Source: CAYVQE01 sp964633205 (GTDB taxonomy: Bacteria > Myxococcota > B64-G9). From it: a stretch of 6,872 bases of DNA. Shown one piece after another: positions 5,554 through 6,872 of the stretch. The first letter of the stretch is position 1. Each line of letters opens with the position of its first letter. The translations under genes and the position numbers were made by a program. The DNA is taken from contig CAZWFN010000231.1 in assembly GCA_964633205.1 (NCBI GenBank), positions 1 through 6,872 on the forward strand, written 5' to 3'. The notes beneath the pieces were generated by a model. It had not been told where the DNA came from. It saw only the letters and a list, made by a program, of their open reading frames with translations, and made no database searches.

Positions 5554-6576
5554 ATGCGCGAATCCCCCGACGGCTGCTATCACCTGGTGCCCGCGGCACA
5601 GCACGCCGGCCAGCGGCTGGATGTGTTTCTGGCCCGGCGCTTCGGCATCAGCCGCAGCGCCCTGCAGCAGCGACTGCAGGACGCGGTGTTCGACCGCGAC
5701 GGCCGGCCGCTGAAGTGGAGCCAGCGGCTGGCGCCGGGGCGGCTGATCCGGGTGCGGCGGTTGCGCCGGCCCGAGCCCCGGGTGCCGGTGGACTACCGCC
5801 TGCTGGAGGCCGACGCCTGGTGGGTGGTGGTGGACAAGGGCCCGGGCGCGCCGGTGCATCCGGCGCGCAGTTTCCGCACCCGCACCGTGCTGACGCGGCT
5901 GCGCGCCGAGCTGGACGAGCCCGGGCTGGCGCCGGCCCACCGGCTGGATCGCGAGACCAGCGGGGTGCTGGTCTTCGGCCGCGGCCCGCAGGCGCTGCGC
6001 CGGCTGGCCCGCTGCTTCAGCCAGGGCCGGGCGCGCAAGGACTACCTGGCCGTGGTCAGCGGCCGGCCGGATTTCGAGCAGCGCTGCGTCGAGCTGCCGC
6101 TGGGCCGCGATGCGGATTTTCCCATCCGCTGCCGGATGCGGGTCGATGCGGCCGCCGGGCAGCCGGCCTGCACCGAGGTCGCGGTGCTGGCCCGCGGCGC
6201 CGATTGCAGCCTGGTCCGCGCCCGGCCGCGCACCGGCCGCATGCACCAGATCCGCGTCCACCTGGCGGCGCTGGGCCATCCCTTGCTGGGCGACAAGTTG
6301 TACCGCGACGGCGGCCGCGCCTACCTGGACCTGATCCACGACGCCCTGGAGCCGGGCTGGGCCGAACGGCTGGGCCACCACCGCCTGGCCCTGCACGCCC
6401 AGCGGCTGGAGCTGGCCCACCCGGCCGACGGCGCGCCGCGGCTGCTGGAGGCGCCGCTGCCGGCCGATCTGGCTGGGCTGCTGCCGGCGGATCTGGCCGG
6501 GCTGCTGCCAGCGGGGCCGGGCGGCGACCAGGATTGCTCACCCCCTCTGAGGGTCTCGAAAAACGGGCCGTGTTGA
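5554..6576 (+). CDS. RluA-family pseudouridine synthase
   Basis: Predicted 340-residue enzyme that isomerises specific uridines in rRNA or tRNA to pseudouridine. Residues 18-68 look like an S4 RNA-binding domain (GQRLDVFLARRFGISRSALQ). The catalytic RluA domain follows, with HRLDRETSG at 129-137 (catalytic Asp D132) and the conserved RTGRMHQIRVHLAALGHPLLGD block from R226. The target site cannot be assigned, since RluA, RluC, RluD and related groups share these motifs. ATG 5554 is the only reasonable start, 19 bases after the TetR stop; no good Shine-Dalgarno sequence precedes it, so translation may depend on coupling or be weak. The C-terminus is odd: after LLEAP the protein has a duplicated LPADLAGL and then a low-complexity, Cys-containing tail running to the TGA at 6574-6576, close to the transposase remnant. 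The original end may have been lost or extended. Confidence 0.92.
   Translation: MRESPDGCYHLVPAAQHAGQRLDVFLARRFGISRSALQQRLQDAVFDRDGRPLKWSQRLAPGRLIRVRRLRRPEPRVPVDYRLLEADAWWVVVDKGPGAPVHPARSFRTRTVLTRLRAELDEPGLAPAHRLDRETSGVLVFGRGPQALRRLARCFSQGRARKDYLAVVSGRPDFEQRCVELPLGRDADFPIRCRMRVDAAAGQPACTEVAVLARGADCSLVRARPRTGRMHQIRVHLAALGHPLLGDKLYRDGGRAYLDLIHDALEPGWAERLGHHRLALHAQRLELAHPADGAPRLLEAPLPADLAGLLPADLAGLLPAGPGGDQDCSPPLRVSKNGPC
6457..6516 (+). repeat. 24-bp tandem duplication in the 3' end of the pseudouridine synthase gene
   Basis: Two 24-bp copies (6457-6480 and 6481-6504) encode LPADLAGL twice, followed by a 12-bp third partial copy encoding LPAG. The copies differ at only a few positions (GCC/GCG, GCT/GCC), pointing to a local slippage duplication in a poorly constrained C-terminal tail. 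Confidence 0.85.
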
Positions 6577-6623
6577 TCCATTCGTAGATACCGTCAAGGA
6601 CGATCTGAAAGGTTGGAGGCTGA

Positions 6624-6872
6624 ACCGTTGCCCCGCAGGATGCCATCGACAAGGCCGTCCCCTACGGCGTCTACGACATGGGGCGCAACGAGGCGTGGGT
6701 AAACGTCGGCAAATCATGCGACACGCCCCAGTTCGCCGTAGCATCGATTCGGCGATGGTGGAGGGGATCGTGCTCATGGCAGGGCAGCTGCGAGAGGAAA
6801 ATCGATTTTATGGGGAAGGCTGCAGGCCAGGCTCAGCGTGACTTGGGTCGGTAGTCGCGTCGGTCGATGCAG
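6624..6872 (+). pseudogene. decayed ISAzo13-type (Rhodopirellula-type) transposase fragment
   Basis: The frame open from 6624 encodes, at 6651-6761, KAVPYGVYDMGRNEAWVNVG and then DTPQFAVASIRRWW. From memory this closely matches the conserved block of ISAzo13-family DDE transposases (form: KAIPYGVYDL..N.GWVSVG..hDTAEFAV.SIRRWW). After the RRWW the similarity breaks. A shifted frame from about 6767 gives IVLMAG, which may correspond to the family's LLITAD, and a third frame from 6811 gives WGRLQARLSV, possibly the RLWK..LQ.LA segment, with less spacing than in intact proteins. The first frame stops at 6852-6854, and there is no start codon or intact N-terminus. I therefore read it as an internally deleted, frameshifted remnant on the plus strand. 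Its right end may lie beyond the window, and no terminal inverted repeat or target duplication could be identified. The block identification is fairly sure; the downstream frame assignments are tentative. Confidence 0.72.

Noticed and set aside
6542..6560. Possible terminator hairpin CCCT-CTG-AGGG
   Set aside because: Only a 4-bp stem with a 3-base loop, no T tract after it, and it lies inside the pseudouridine synthase reading frame.

Overview
The window is GC-rich (estimated by eye at around 70% across the genes). It reads as one tightly packed plus-strand operon of five genes, bounded on the left by a G-rich non-coding leader and on the right by a decayed transposase remnant. Gene content (POT-type transporter, class A flavodiiron protein, Sel1-repeat protein, TetR regulator, RluA-type pseudouridine synthase, ISAzo13-like remnant) and codon use suggest a high-GC proteobacterium, perhaps one that meets low-oxygen conditions. 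This is inference; no taxonomic marker is present.

Layout. Positions 1-261 hold no convincing gene. They contain a G-quadruplex-type G-run cluster, a weak sigma-70-like promoter candidate, a perfect 7-bp inverted repeat and a strong ribosome binding site. At 262-2475 lies a POT/PTR2-type transporter carrying a large extra segment, with a predicted soluble domain of about 160 residues, between its two six-helix halves. At 2480-3682 is a flavodiiron protein (metallo-beta-lactamase-like diiron domain plus flavodoxin domain) with all seven metal ligands. At 3700-4908 is a protein with a lysine/proline/alanine-rich, H1-like N-terminus followed by eight 36-residue Sel1 repeats. At 4926-5534 is a TetR-family repressor, and at 5554-6576 an RluA-family pseudouridine synthase with an S4-like N-terminal domain. 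Gaps between the genes are 4, 17, 17 and 19 bases, so co-transcription is very likely. From about 6624 to the end there is a frameshifted fragment resembling ISAzo13-type ('Rhodopirellula') transposases.

How the genes may work together. The first two genes are separated by 4 bases, with the ribosome binding site of the second overlapping the end of the first. This suggests that the transporter and the O2/NO-reducing flavodiiron enzyme are made together. The TetR protein may control the operon, possibly through the inverted repeat at 202-219. The Sel1 protein and the pseudouridine synthase have no obvious mechanistic tie and may simply share the transcript. The least ordinary elements are the expanded transporter and the Lys-rich Sel1 protein with its internal 18-bp coding repeats.
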